Source: Methanocorpusculum sp. (GTDB lineage Archaea > Halobacteriota > Methanomicrobia > Methanomicrobiales > Methanocorpusculaceae). Taken from it: a stretch of DNA of 64,000 bases. The position numbers and the translations under genes are program-made. Below, in pieces: positions 1-8,965 of this stretch; position 1 is the stretch's first letter; the number at the start of each line of letters is the position of its first letter. The DNA is taken from the NCBI GenBank assembly GCA_017408885.1, contig JAFQTT010000002.1, forward strand, positions 1 through 64,000, in the 5' to 3' direction. The notes beneath the pieces are model-generated. The model made no database searches and had not been told where the DNA came from. It worked only from the letters and a program-made list of their open reading frames with translations.

Positions 1-429
1 GAAAGTATCCTCATTTAACTTCTGCTTCACAAAATATGCGATACCAAGCTTTTCGGGGCTCGTCTGGTGAGAGTACACCTTAAAGCGCGGATCAGTATCA
101 GAACCTCTGTGAATTCCCGGGAAAGCAACAGCCGGAATTCCGGATGCTGCAATCTCATCGAACACCTTTGTTCCTCCGCCAATATGCTGTCCTGCCCCGT
201 CACGTGTAATAACACCACGGTTCTTCAGCTTTTTCACATCAGTGATTTTTGTGAAGTTATCCCCCATCGAATAACAAAGCGCAATGCCCTCGATTTCATC
301 TAACGGACACAGACGCTCAAGCATCTGAACGGTGAACTCCTTTGCCTCCTCACGGGTGATTTTAAAATACTCGCCGGTATCTGCCGCAAAACGAAGCGAA
401 GTCGTACCGTGATCAATGCCTATATACAT
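1..429 (-). CDS. Methanogenesis marker protein 12 (partial, N-terminal 143 residues)
   Basis: The reading frame is open from an ATG at 429 to the left edge of the window, so the C-terminal part lies outside. The N-terminus MYIGIDHGTTSLRFA carries the phosphate-loop pattern (D-x-G-T-T-S) of the ASKHA (actin/Hsp70/sugar kinase) fold. Further on, a VYSHQTSPEKLGIAY segment matches what I recall of methanogenesis marker 12. This family occurs almost only in organisms with methyl-coenzyme M reductase; its biochemical role is not settled. A TATA-like box (taatatag on the minus strand, 454-461) lies about 28 bases before the ATG, which fits a leaderless transcript. It is divergent from the J-domain gene and shares a 37-base promoter region with it. 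Confidence 0.82.
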   Translation of the reverse strand, partial: MYIGIDHGTTSLRFAADTGEYFKITREEAKEFTVQMLERLCPLDEIEGIALCYSMGDNFTKITDVKKLKNRGVITRDGAGQHIGGGTKVFDEIAASGIPAVAFPGIHRGSDTDPRFKVYSHQTSPEKLGIAYFVKQKLNEDTF

Positions 430-466
430 AGAAGATATTTATGTGTCTGCCTCCTATATTAGCTAA
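430..466. promoter_or_regulatory. Bidirectional promoter with two TATA-like boxes
   Basis: Only 37 bases separate two divergent start codons. A box gatatttat at 434-442 sits about 29 bases before the plus-strand ATG at 467. A box taatatag (minus strand, 454-461) sits about 28 bases before the minus-strand ATG at 429. Both spacings fit leaderless archaeal transcription. Confidence 0.6.
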
Positions 467-1237
467 ATGGGCGAAGACAGCCATTATCAGGTTTTAGGGG
501 TTGAAAAAGATGCCTCTGCTGAAGATATCAAAAAAGCCTACGTGTCTTTAGTAAAACAATATCACCCAGACAAAGCTGGAGACAATGAGGCAAAAAAGGA
601 TGAGTATAACGAGCGTCTGCTCAAAATAATGGCCGCATACGAGATATTATCGGATGACAGCGCACGCGCATCATATGATGCAGAACTAAACCATGATCTG
701 GAAGGAACATCATCACATACAGGTCCGCGCGGAAAGAAGATGTCTGGTATGGCAAAGAAAAGCGGAGACATCGAAACGGATTATCCAATCTCATTAGCTC
801 TTGCAGCATACGGCAAAGGCAAAATTCCTATGAAGGTTGCAGGAGAGCACGTGGCTGTCAAAGTCTATCCTGGTGTTCGAAGATACCGTGTCGAAGGATT
901 CGGCGTTCCGATTGACGGAAAACCAAGAGGCGACCTGTATGTAAATCTAAAGATTGTTCCGGAAGAGAACTGGGAGATGGATGAGGCAACAAACAATCTT
1001 ATCCACAAAATGACAATCCCAAAGAAGGTCGCAGAAAACGGAGGCCAGATTCCGCTGGACCTGCTCTTCAAAAAGACAATCAGGATAACAGTCCCGGCAG
1101 GAATCAAAACGGGCGATCGCTTTGCACCGCCGGAAGGAAAAGGACTTGGTGTGATGTCTCCGAAGAAGAAGGGAAATATCATCATCGAAGCTGTGGTTGC
1201 AGAGAAGAAGGGGCTTTTTGGATTTTTGAGACGCTGA
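467..1237 (+). CDS. DnaJ-like co-chaperone (J domain plus DnaJ C-terminal domain)
   Basis: The 256-residue protein starts with a J domain (about residues 5-70) with the HPD signature at residues 33-35, which stimulates the Hsp70 ATPase. Residues from about 105 to 245 resemble the beta-rich substrate-binding C-terminal domain of DnaJ (GDLYVNLKI, DLLFKKTIRITVPAGIKTG). There is no cysteine-rich zinc finger and no Gly/Phe-rich linker, so it is a type II/III (CbpA-like) J protein and not the canonical DnaJ. The start ATG at 467 follows a TATA-like box at proper leaderless spacing. The next gene starts two bases after its stop codon, so the two are probably co-transcribed. No Hsp70 or GrpE gene is adjacent. 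Confidence 0.85.
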   Translation: MGEDSHYQVLGVEKDASAEDIKKAYVSLVKQYHPDKAGDNEAKKDEYNERLLKIMAAYEILSDDSARASYDAELNHDLEGTSSHTGPRGKKMSGMAKKSGDIETDYPISLALAAYGKGKIPMKVAGEHVAVKVYPGVRRYRVEGFGVPIDGKPRGDLYVNLKIVPEENWEMDEATNNLIHKMTIPKKVAENGGQIPLDLLFKKTIRITVPAGIKTGDRFAPPEGKGLGVMSPKKKGNIIIEAVVAEKKGLFGFLRR

Positions 1238-1238
1238 A

Positions 1239-1787
1239 ATGACTGTCATTGATTCCCTGGAACGGATTGCCTCATTTAGGGTGCGTGTTCTGCTTCTTTC
1301 AGTAGGTCTCTTCTGCATCCTCTTTCCAACAACCTTTTGCGACTTTATTCCGCTGATTGTCGGCATATCTATGATACTTGCCGGGGGCTTTGGCATCTTT
1401 GTCGGATTTGAAACCCGTAATTATCGCTTACCGGGCATGTCAGGTCTTGGAGAATCCATAGTTCTGACACTACTTGGACTGGTGATTATTATCTCGCAAA
1501 ATGCATCTCTTCTTCTCTTAGGAGTTATCTGGGGACTGCTTGGTCTTGGAAAAGGAGCAAAAGAGATTAACACCTTCCTCTACCGGCTGACCAATAAAGA
1601 GAACTTCCTCTTCCCGCTGATTATGGGTATTCTGGAAGTTATATTCGGTCTGATTCTCATCTTGGAGCCGACAGAACACATTGCATTCCACGTGATAATT
1701 CTTGGAATCAACATGATTCTCTACTCAATCAAAGATCCTGCTCCGCACAGAAAACACCCGCATGAAATTCTGCGGGAAGTTCTGTAA
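1239..1787 (+). CDS. DUF308 (HdeD-like) multi-spanning membrane protein
   Basis: A 182-residue, very hydrophobic protein with about six membrane segments, beginning near residues 14-50 (LLLSVGLFCILFPTTFC, IVGISMILAGGFGIF). The repeated pattern of paired helices with small glycine turns resembles the DUF308/HdeD family, which in enterobacteria is linked to acid resistance; that function cannot be assumed here. It starts one base after the J-domain gene and probably forms a two-gene operon with it. The C-terminus is short, polar and cytosolic-looking (HRKHPHEILREVL). The family assignment is by pattern and is moderate. Confidence 0.65.
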   Translation: MTVIDSLERIASFRVRVLLLSVGLFCILFPTTFCDFIPLIVGISMILAGGFGIFVGFETRNYRLPGMSGLGESIVLTLLGLVIIISQNASLLLLGVIWGLLGLGKGAKEINTFLYRLTNKENFLFPLIMGILEVIFGLILILEPTEHIAFHVIILGINMILYSIKDPAPHRKHPHEILREVL

Positions 1788-1789
1788 TT

Positions 1790-1812
1790 ATTTTTTTAAA
1801 AAAAAAGGGGTT
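1790..1812. terminator. T-rich/A-rich terminator between convergent genes
   Basis: A run of seven T followed by nine or more A separates the convergent stop codons at 1787 and 1813. The T-run serves the plus-strand operon and the A-run (T on the minus strand) serves purC. Oligo-T is the usual archaeal termination signal. Confidence 0.5.
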
Positions 1813-2493
1813 TTATTCGTCTAATACCATGCGGCATAAATCGAGCGGCATAATGTGTTTGCCGTCTTTGAATGCACGCATGTTTCCGCCGGAGATTTCG
1901 TCGATTAAGTAGACATCGTCGCCGACTTTTCCGAACTCGAACTTAATGTCGTAGAGTTCGATTCCCTTCTTTGCAAGTTCGTCTTTGATGACGGTTGCGA
2001 TTTCCTGGGTTGCCTTTTTCAGGTTCTCGTAGTCGTCCTCAGACATTACACCAAGAGCCACCAGAGCATCTTTTGTAACAGGCGGGTCTTCTCTTGCGTC
2101 GTCTTTGAAGGTAGTCTCGACGAATGCCGGAAGCGGCATGCCTTCTTCGCAGTAGTCACCGTAACGGCGGAAGAAACTGCCTACAGCACGGAAGCGGCAG
2201 ATGACCTCTAAACCCTTGCCAAATGTTTCAGCCGGCTTGACAGTCATAGTTGCGTTTTCAATGTCTGCACTGACATAGTGGGTCTTGATTCCCTTCTCGT
2301 TTAAGATTTCGAAGAAGTACTGTGTAAGGCGAAGACCTGCTCTTCCTGCTCCGTCAATCTTTAAACCGACAGTATTCATTCCCGGGTCGAACACACCGTC
2401 TGCTCCGGTACAGTCATCTTTAAACTTTAACAGATAGTTACCGTCTTCAAGTGCGAAGACATCCTTGGTTTTACCGGAGTATACCAGATTCAT
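1813..2493 (-). CDS. purC: Phosphoribosylaminoimidazole-succinocarboxamide (SAICAR) synthase
   Basis: PurC joins aspartate to CAIR with ATP in purine synthesis. The 226-residue protein has the expected N-terminal YSGKTKDVF nucleotide-binding strand, the substrate loop around [13 protein letters not shown] and the C-terminal FEFG...[13 protein letters not shown] block. The reading frame is open 24 codons further upstream, but I place the start at the ATG at 2493 because it matches the family N-terminus and because a TATA-like box (aaatataaag, minus strand, about 2514-2524) lies about 27 bases before it. It follows rlmH on the same strand with a gap of about 80 bases and seems to have its own leaderless promoter. 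Confidence 0.93.
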   Translation of the reverse strand: MNLVYSGKTKDVFALEDGNYLLKFKDDCTGADGVFDPGMNTVGLKIDGAGRAGLRLTQYFFEILNEKGIKTHYVSADIENATMTVKPAETFGKGLEVICRFRAVGSFFRRYGDYCEEGMPLPAFVETTFKDDAREDPPVTKDALVALGVMSEDDYENLKKATQEIATVIKDELAKKGIELYDIKFEFGKVGDDVYLIDEISGGNMRAFKDGKHIMPLDLCRMVLDE

Positions 2494-2513
2494 ATTTAGA
2501 GGTTTGACAAAAT

Positions 2514-2525
2514 ACTTTATATTTT
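2514..2525 (-). promoter_or_regulatory. TATA-like box of purC
   Basis: The minus strand reads aaaatataaag here, centred about 27 bases before the purC ATG at 2493. The position predicts a transcript starting at or next to the start codon and supports the shorter purC reading frame. Confidence 0.55.
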
Positions 2526-2571
2526 TAATCCCTGTGAAAAAAGTGCCGCGTGGAAAAAAATCCATGCAGAA

Positions 2572-3045
2572 TTATTTGTGATACGGTTCACCGTTTACGA
2601 TACGAAACGCGCGGTAAATCTGCTCGAAGAGAATCAGGCGGCACATGGTATGTGTAAATGTCATCTTAGAAAATGAGACTTTTTTCACCGAAGAAAGAAC
2701 AGCAGGCGAGAGCCCAAGAGGCCCTCCAATTATGAAACAGATATTGTCGCCAACGATTTTTGCATCGCCTATTGTCTTTGCAAGCTCTTCGCTTGAGATA
2801 AGCGGGGCTTTTGGATCAAGAGCGATTGCACGAAATCCGCTTTTGATATTTGAAAGAAGCAGCTCGCCTTCTTTTTCCTTGACACGAATCTCTTCGGCCT
2901 CTGATGCATTATCAGGGATTCTCACCTCGGCAAGCTCAGTTACAAAGACCTTCGCATACGGGCGAAGCCTCTTATCAAACTCAGCAATGCCGGATGCTAT
3001 CCATGAGTCCTTGATTTTTCCGATACAAAGAATCTGAATCTGCAT
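2572..3045 (-). CDS. rlmH: 23S rRNA (pseudouridine-1915-N3) methyltransferase, RlmH/YbeA type
   Basis: RlmH is a small SPOUT-fold (trefoil knot) methyltransferase that uses S-adenosylmethionine to methylate a pseudouridine in helix 69 of large-subunit rRNA. The 157-residue length matches the family. The knot motifs are clear: GGPLGLS at 107-113, SKMTFTHTM at 126-134, EQIYRAF at 141-147, and the conserved C-terminal GEPYHK, which reaches into the active site of the partner subunit. Its ATG lies two bases after the stop of the large TPR gene, so the two are co-transcribed. The family is mostly bacterial but also occurs in some archaea. Confidence 0.92.
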   Translation of the reverse strand: MQIQILCIGKIKDSWIASGIAEFDKRLRPYAKVFVTELAEVRIPDNASEAEEIRVKEKEGELLLSNIKSGFRAIALDPKAPLISSEELAKTIGDAKIVGDNICFIIGGPLGLSPAVLSSVKKVSFSKMTFTHTMCRLILFEQIYRAFRIVNGEPYHK

Positions 3046-3047
3046 GT

Positions 3048-6000
3048 TTAGTTGATTATCATATCGCGGTAGCTGTTCTTCTCTCGGCGCTCACCATAGT
3101 AATCTTCGCTGTATGTCTTCTTCGGCTCTGGCTTTTTCTCTTCCACTTCCGGAAGCGGGAAGTCCTCTTCAGTCTCTTCTGCTTCCAACATCAGGTTGTA
3201 GTAAGAGACAGCCTCCTCAAATCTTCCAAGACCTTCGAGAGCTTTTGCCTTCAGACGAAGAGCAGTTCTGTTTGATGGTCGGATTTTAATCGCTTCAGAG
3301 GCAGCCTTGTCACACATGTCAAAGCGGCTCTGCGAGAGGTAGATAAATGCCCTCGAGCAGTAGAGGTCAACGTCCTTACATCCGGCACTCTCTGCTTTAT
3401 CGAAGAATGAGAGTGCTTCTGTTGGGTGTCCAGATACTGCGTAGAGATAAGCAGTTCCGGCAAGTACGTATGGGTTTTTCGGGTTTACAGCCGCAGAGTC
3501 TTTGAGGGCCGAAAGAATTGCCTCATGGTTTCCGGTCTTCACCGCATTTGCCGCACGCTCAAGGTATGCACGCTCGTTTCTTGGGGCTGCGGAAATAACA
3601 CGGGCATAAGCAGTCTCAGCACGGGCGTAGTCACCGTTTCTTGAAAGAAGATCGGCGTAAGCAAGGAATGCTCCGGCATAATCTCCATTGTTCTTCAGAA
3701 TTGCTGCATACTCTTTCTGAGCTTCTTCGCTCTTTCCTGCATTTGCAAGAGCTTCGGCATAGAGCATGCGGATTCCAAAGTCCTCACCTGATTCAAGAAT
3801 CAATGCGCATACCTCTGCTGCCTCCTCGAACTCGCCTGATGCAAAGAGTGCTTCGGCCTTAAAGCGGAGAGTGAGCTTATCCTGCGGATTTCTTTCGAGA
3901 ATCATCTCGTAACCGTTCAAGGCAGCCTCAGTCTCTCCTCTCATGCGGTAAACTGCGGATGCCTTTCTAAACACTTCCATATTTTCAGTGTTGAGTTCAA
4001 GGTAGCGTCCGTATGTCTCAAGCATGGAGTCATACTCTCCTTTGCGCTCGAAAACATCAGCTAAGAGCAGAAGTGCTGCCTGGTTTTCAGAATCAACCTC
4101 GGTTAAGATGAGAAGAGTCTCTTCTGCTTCGTCAAGTTTTCCGAGATTGATTTCGCAGAGCGCTTTGTCATAGTAGTACTCAGGTTTTGCCGAAGCAGAT
4201 GCTGCACGCTTCAAAAGCGGGAGTGCCTCACGGAACTCACCCCTTAAAATCTGCACATGGGCAAGAGATGCTGAAGCAGAGATGTTCTCAGGCTCGATTT
4301 CGAGCGCCATTGTGTAGTACGAGACTGCTTCATCAATTCTGTCTGAGTTAAGACAGGCATCTCCCCCGAGGCAAAGAAGTGAGAAGCCTGCATCATTTTT
4401 CGAGACCGCGAAAGCGACAGCATCAGCAGCATCAGAGAATCTTCCAAGAGAGAAAGCAAGGCGGGCAACTTCGCCTGCGACCCCTAAAATCTCAGGGTTC
4501 TTTTCGAGAACATCCATGTAGATAGAAACAGCTTCATCTGTTCTTCCTGCCTCTGCAGCAGATTTTGCCTCAAGGATTCGAACACCGGATGCACCGCCAG
4601 CTAAGGCAAAGCTTTCCTTTGCTTCGTCTGCCTTTCCAAGCATTAACTGTGCTTTTCCAAGTCCAATCAACACAGCAGTGTTTTCAGGCTGTAATGCTGC
4701 TGCTTCTGAATAGTACTTCTCGGAATCAGCATAAGCTCCTGCGGCATAGGAGGCGTCTCCTGCTGCAAGAAGAGATATTAAGTCATTTGGAACATCTGAG
4801 AGCAGAAGGTCTGCTGCACGCTTTGCCTCCTCAAAGTCACCCAAGGCCACCGCGGCTTCAACCAGTCTTGAGTATACAAGGGTGTTTCCAGGGCATAAGG
4901 AAAGAAGTTTCTCCCATGTTTCTGCGGCTTTGGCAAACTCACCGGAAAGCATCTGAATCTCTGCATGTTCGAAGAGAATGGAGAAGTCATCAGGATTCTT
5001 TGCTGATACGCGTGCGAAAGCATCGGTTGCCTGACGGTATTTACCCTGACCTGTAAGACAGCGCAGACGAAGAAGCTCCATATCCGAGCGGGATGAGTCG
5101 CTGTCGAGAACAAGGCGTGCTGCTTTGTCAGCTTCGCTGTAGCGTCCAAGGGCGGCGAGTGATACAGCCTGCATGGAAAGAAGACCTGTGTTTGCGGTCT
5201 TGAACTCGACTTTGGCAGGCGATGCCTCCTGAGAGTTGAAGAGAATGTCTCCTTCATCAAACATTGATGACTTGAGAGCTGAAGTGCCACCGGTCATTCT
5301 TCCTGTCTTTTCGAAGCTTTCGACTGCTTCTTTGTACTTTCCAATGAGGAACTCGGCTGTACCTTTCATGTACCAGATAGAAGCAGGGGCAGATCCGATG
5401 CGGATTACTGTGTCAAACGCTTCAACTGCTCTTTTCAAAGAGCCGTTCATGAAGGATGCCGCACCAAGCAGATACCATAAGTCTGACTGGGAGTTGGATC
5501 TGGCGGTGAGTTTTTCGAGAAGGGATGCGGCATCTTTGCTGTTTCCGGAAAACATCAGGGAAAACGCACGGCGAAGTGAGACTGATAAGTCATCTGATGC
5601 AGTTTCCTGCTGTATCTTAGAGTAGGACTGTGCTGCTTCTTTGAACTCTCCTGCGGCTTCTTCGAGGCGTGCCTGACGGTAGCGGGCGACAATATCACTA
5701 TCTTCTGCCTGGCGGTAGCGGAAAAGAGCGCTCTGTGTGTCTCCCATTAATTCACAGCAGAGACCGGCATCTGCCGCATATTTGTTTTCGCTTCTTAAGA
5801 GTTCGTCATAGATTTCCTTTGCTTCGCTGTATCTTCCGGCACGAAGGAGGAGGTCTGCTAATCTTACGCGGTATGTTTTGCTCGACGGGTTTGCAGAACA
5901 AAGCTTCTTTGCGGCCTCTGCGGCCTCGGTGTAGCGGCCAAGTCTTTCGAGCCATTCGCATTTTCTCTCATGCAGGCTTACTTCGTTTTCCGGGACAGCA

Positions 6001-6314
6001 GCGTGTGATAAGGCCTTTAATGCTTCTTCATATTTTCCGCTGTCTCCAAGAAGGATTGAGAGCTGAATCCATGCCTGTCCGGCATCAGGATTTGCTTCGA
6101 CTGCTTTTGTGTATGAACGTTCTGCTGCTTCGTATTTTCCTGTGTATTTTTGTGATGCGGCAAGTTTTATCCAGAGGTTTGCGTTAGCTGGTTCTGCGTC
6201 GAGCGCTTTTGCGAACAGGTCTGCGGCATCTTCATAGAGCCCTTTTTCATATGCCTGTTCTGCTTTTGCTATCCATTGGTTTTGTTTGTCTCCTTTGTTG
6301 AAGAATGCCGCCAT
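3048..6314 (-). CDS. Very large TPR-repeat protein (1,088 residues)
   Basis: The protein is almost entirely tetratricopeptide repeats; roughly thirty 34-residue units can be followed from residue 10 to about 1,050 (repeated W/Y-x-L-G...Y-x-x-A-x-x-x-Y/F-x-x-A patterns). TPR arrays are protein-protein scaffolds, and the partner cannot be read from the sequence. No signal peptide or membrane segment is visible, so it is probably cytosolic. The acidic, Pro/Glu-rich tail (about residues 1,055-1,088) looks disordered. The frame is open 34 codons further upstream, but an AGGAGA ribosome binding site 9 bases before the ATG at 6314 and a TATA-like box near 6353-6359 fix the start. It leads rlmH on the same strand. 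Confidence 0.88.
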   Translation of the reverse strand: MAAFFNKGDKQNQWIAKAEQAYEKGLYEDAADLFAKALDAEPANANLWIKLAASQKYTGKYEAAERSYTKAVEANPDAGQAWIQLSILLGDSGKYEEALKALSHAAVPENEVSLHERKCEWLERLGRYTEAAEAAKKLCSANPSSKTYRVRLADLLLRAGRYSEAKEIYDELLRSENKYAADAGLCCELMGDTQSALFRYRQAEDSDIVARYRQARLEEAAGEFKEAAQSYSKIQQETASDDLSVSLRRAFSLMFSGNSKDAASLLEKLTARSNSQSDLWYLLGAASFMNGSLKRAVEAFDTVIRIGSAPASIWYMKGTAEFLIGKYKEAVESFEKTGRMTGGTSALKSSMFDEGDILFNSQEASPAKVEFKTANTGLLSMQAVSLAALGRYSEADKAARLVLDSDSSRSDMELLRLRCLTGQGKYRQATDAFARVSAKNPDDFSILFEHAEIQMLSGEFAKAAETWEKLLSLCPGNTLVYSRLVEAAVALGDFEEAKRAADLLLSDVPNDLISLLAAGDASYAAGAYADSEKYYSEAAALQPENTAVLIGLGKAQLMLGKADEAKESFALAGGASGVRILEAKSAAEAGRTDEAVSIYMDVLEKNPEILGVAGEVARLAFSLGRFSDAADAVAFAVSKNDAGFSLLCLGGDACLNSDRIDEAVSYYTMALEIEPENISASASLAHVQILRGEFREALPLLKRAASASAKPEYYYDKALCEINLGKLDEAEETLLILTEVDSENQAALLLLADVFERKGEYDSMLETYGRYLELNTENMEVFRKASAVYRMRGETEAALNGYEMILERNPQDKLTLRFKAEALFASGEFEEAAEVCALILESGEDFGIRMLYAEALANAGKSEEAQKEYAAILKNNGDYAGAFLAYADLLSRNGDYARAETAYARVISAAPRNERAYLERAANAVKTGNHEAILSALKDSAAVNPKNPYVLAGTAYLYAVSGHPTEALSFFDKAESAGCKDVDLYCSRAFIYLSQSRFDMCDKAASEAIKIRPSNRTALRLKAKALEGLGRFEEAVSYYNLMLEAEETEEDFPLPEVEEKKPEPKKTYSEDYYGERREKNSYRDMIIN

Positions 6315-6424
6315 TTTGGTATCTCCTAATGTGTAAGTATTTCGTGTGCAGGTATATAGAGTATCTCCTGGGGTTAGCAAAAGAACCAATAGTTTTGAGA
6401 CACAATGTATTACCAATGTCTTAT
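6315..6424. promoter_or_regulatory. Divergent intergenic promoter, TPR gene and hisI
   Basis: On the minus strand, ctatatac at about 6352-6359 followed by the AGGAGA site near 6323-6329 forms a promoter plus Shine-Dalgarno for the TPR gene. No equally clear TATA box is seen for hisI on the plus strand. Confidence 0.45.
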
Positions 6425-6811
6425 ATGTCAGTCGCAGATGAGAATGCTCTTTTTGAGAAGCTGACTTTTTCTGCTGAGGGTTTAATCCCGGTTATTGTGC
6501 AGGATGCAAAATCCAAAGATGTTTTGATGTTTGCATTTGCAAACCGTGAGGCTGTGTCTTTGACGCTTGAAACTGGTTTTGCACATTACTTCAGCAGGTC
6601 CCGCGCTAAGCTCTGGAAAAAGGGGGAGGAGTCTGGACATTTGCAGACTGTGCATGATGTTTTGACAGACTGTGATGAGGATGTTCTGATTTATCTGGTG
6701 TCTCAGGAGGGCTGTGCATGCCATGAGGGATACAGAAGCTGTTTCTTCCGCGATATTTCAGGGAATGTGATTCTTCCGCGGTTGAAAGATCCGAAGGAGA
6801 TATATAAATAA
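6425..6811 (+). CDS. hisI: Phosphoribosyl-AMP cyclohydrolase
   Basis: HisI opens the purine ring of phosphoribosyl-AMP in the third step of histidine synthesis. The protein, 128 residues from the ATG at 6425, has the conserved order: LIPVIVQDAKSKDVLMFA, YFSRSRAKLWKKGEESGH (substrate loop), the metal-binding D82-x-D84-x-D86, and zinc-ligand cysteines C97, C99 and C106 in GCACHEGYRSCFF. It stands alone, without the HisE pyrophosphatase that is fused in bacteria. An alternative ATG three codons upstream (6416) is possible; the frame is open further, but that stretch is not family-like. No other his gene is in the window. Confidence 0.93.
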   Translation: MSVADENALFEKLTFSAEGLIPVIVQDAKSKDVLMFAFANREAVSLTLETGFAHYFSRSRAKLWKKGEESGHLQTVHDVLTDCDEDVLIYLVSQEGCACHEGYRSCFFRDISGNVILPRLKDPKEIYK

Positions 6812-6915
6812 ACTCTTTTTTTCCAATAGTTTCTTAACTCATATATAATTACTTCAGACAATCAAGACAGTAGTATAATATCAGATGGAAACCCCATAAT
6901 ATAGATGAATATCTC

Positions 6916-8946
6916 ATGATACTCGTACCAGATACCAGCGTCGTCATCGACGGCCGCGTCACTGCCTTAATCGAGAAAGGCGAATATCGTGACGCCACAA
7001 TAATTATACCCGAGGCAGTCTTTGCAGAACTCGAAGCACAGGCTAACCAGGGACGTGAAATAGGATTCTCCGGACTCTCAGAACTCCAGAAACTCTGCAA
7101 ACTTGCTGATGAAAACCTCATCACGCTAAAATATGTAGGAGAACGCCCGAAACTCGACCAGATCAAACTCGCCGGAGGCGGAGAGATTGACTCCATGATA
7201 AGAGCAATCGCTATCGAATATAATGCAACCTTCCTAACGAGCGACTACGTTCAGGCCGAAGTGGCAAAAGCAAAAGGACTTGACGTTGTCTTCTTAAAAT
7301 CCGAGACCATCGACAACTTCGCACCATTACTCATCGACGAATTCTTCGACGAAAACACCTTTGCAGTATACTTAAAAGAGCGCGTCTCCCCGTATGCAAG
7401 AAAAGGAAACATTCGCGAATCCAAACTCGTCACCATCCGCGACGCACCATGCACCGAGTACGAACTCCGCGCAATCTCACAGGAGTGCCTCGAGCGTGCA
7501 AAACGCCACCCGGACGGATTTGTCGAAGTAGAACTCCCGGGCGTTACCGTCTCCCAGATCGGCTCGATGAGAATCACCACCACCAGACCGCCGTTCTCTG
7601 ATGGAATTGAGGTCACAATTGTCAGACCAACCCGCGAAGTCTCCTTCGAATCCTACAACTTCGCAGCAGCATTAAAAGACCGCTTAAAGGAAAGCGCAGG
7701 CGGCATGCTCATCGTTGGAACCCCGGGCTCTGGAAAATCCACACTTGAGCAGAACATCGCAACATACCTCTCAAGCGAAAACTACATCGTCAAAACCATC
7801 GAATCCCCGCGTGACTTAATGGTGACTGACAAAATCACCCAGTACACCTCGCTTGACGGAAGCATCGCAGCCGCAGGCGAAGTCATAACCTTACTCCGCC
7901 CGGACTATGTCGTCTTCGATGAAATGAGAAGAAGCGAAGAACTTGCAGTCTTCGCAGACCTCCGCTTATCCGGAATCAAAGTCATCGGAGGACTTCACGC
8001 AAAATCCGCACTTGACGCATTAATCAGACTTGCAAGCCTCGTCGACTTAAACCTCATCCCGCAGATTGTAGCCACCATGGTCTTTGTAAAAGGCGGAGAC
8101 ATCTCCGAGATTTACAACGTATCTACCGGATTTGGAGTTCCAAAAGCATTAGAGCAGATTGGAGACCCGCAGGTCAGACCAGTTGTCAGACTTACCAATA
8201 TCATAACAACCGAAACCGTTGCCGAAGCATTCCGCTATGAAGGCGAAGTCATGGTAACACCTGCCTCCGGCCTTCCAAAAGCCCCGCCTGTAAAAACCAT
8301 CGAACAGGCAAAGGCCGAAGCAAAAGAAAGGGAAGCCGCAAAGATTGAACAGCAGAAACCAAAGGCAGAACCAGCACCTGCACAATCACAGGCACAGGCA
8401 GATGCCGAGCGTCAGGCCCCGCCAATCCACTCCATGCCGACCTATGAAGTAACAGAAGACAACCCTGCATGGGTAGTTCTGGAAAAGGAAATCCAGAACG
8501 AAATCTGCCGCTTCACCGAAGGTGACATCATTGTCCGCATGATTTCAGATACCAAAGCCGCAGTCTACATCGACGACACTGATGTACCGGCAGCCATCGG
8601 AAAAGCAGGCAAAAACATCGCCGCTGTCGTAAGCAAGGTTGGAATTGGAATTGATGTTCGTCCACTATCAGACCTGCCGGGGAGGGAGACCCTAACTGAA
8701 ATCCAGGCTCCTGCAACCCGCAGCGGCCCGGGATTCAAAATCAGAAGCGAGAAAAAACAGCTCTCGATCATCTGCCCTGAACACTCAGGAAAGATTGTTG
8801 ACCTCTTCTCCGGCAAAGAGTACCTCTTCACCGCAACGGTGGATGCTCACGGGGAAATCCACCTCGCAAGAAACTCAAGTATCGCTGTAGAAATGGTGCG
8901 CCGTTACGGCGCCGGCGAAGACCTCAAACTCCGCCCCGTAGATTAA
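6916..8946 (+). CDS. PIN domain-ATPase-KH domain protein (COG1855, PilT-like)
   Basis: A 676-residue archaeal three-part protein. Residues 1-140 form a PIN nuclease-like domain (DTSVVIDGR near the start, [16 protein letters not shown] near 115), with acidic residues typical of metal-dependent RNases. A VirB11/PilT-like ATPase follows, with Walker [10 protein letters not shown] near residue 268. A Pro/Gln/Ala-rich linker (about 450-510) leads to a KH RNA-binding domain with GKAGKN near residue 558. The set suggests an RNA-handling ATPase, possibly an RNase that remodels its substrate; the family is conserved in archaea, and its exact role is not known to me. leuS starts 19 bases downstream. 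Confidence 0.88.
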   Translation: MILVPDTSVVIDGRVTALIEKGEYRDATIIIPEAVFAELEAQANQGREIGFSGLSELQKLCKLADENLITLKYVGERPKLDQIKLAGGGEIDSMIRAIAIEYNATFLTSDYVQAEVAKAKGLDVVFLKSETIDNFAPLLIDEFFDENTFAVYLKERVSPYARKGNIRESKLVTIRDAPCTEYELRAISQECLERAKRHPDGFVEVELPGVTVSQIGSMRITTTRPPFSDGIEVTIVRPTREVSFESYNFAAALKDRLKESAGGMLIVGTPGSGKSTLEQNIATYLSSENYIVKTIESPRDLMVTDKITQYTSLDGSIAAAGEVITLLRPDYVVFDEMRRSEELAVFADLRLSGIKVIGGLHAKSALDALIRLASLVDLNLIPQIVATMVFVKGGDISEIYNVSTGFGVPKALEQIGDPQVRPVVRLTNIITTETVAEAFRYEGEVMVTPASGLPKAPPVKTIEQAKAEAKEREAAKIEQQKPKAEPAPAQSQAQADAERQAPPIHSMPTYEVTEDNPAWVVLEKEIQNEICRFTEGDIIVRMISDTKAAVYIDDTDVPAAIGKAGKNIAAVVSKVGIGIDVRPLSDLPGRETLTEIQAPATRSGPGFKIRSEKKQLSIICPEHSGKIVDLFSGKEYLFTATVDAHGEIHLARNSSIAVEMVRRYGAGEDLKLRPVD

Positions 8947-8965
8947 ATACAATATAGGAAAAATC

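Noticed and set aside
4565-5056. 163-residue plus-strand frame inside the TPR gene, and several similar ones
   Set aside because: These arise from the repeat codon pattern on the opposite strand; they are Leu/Gln/His-rich and have no start signals.
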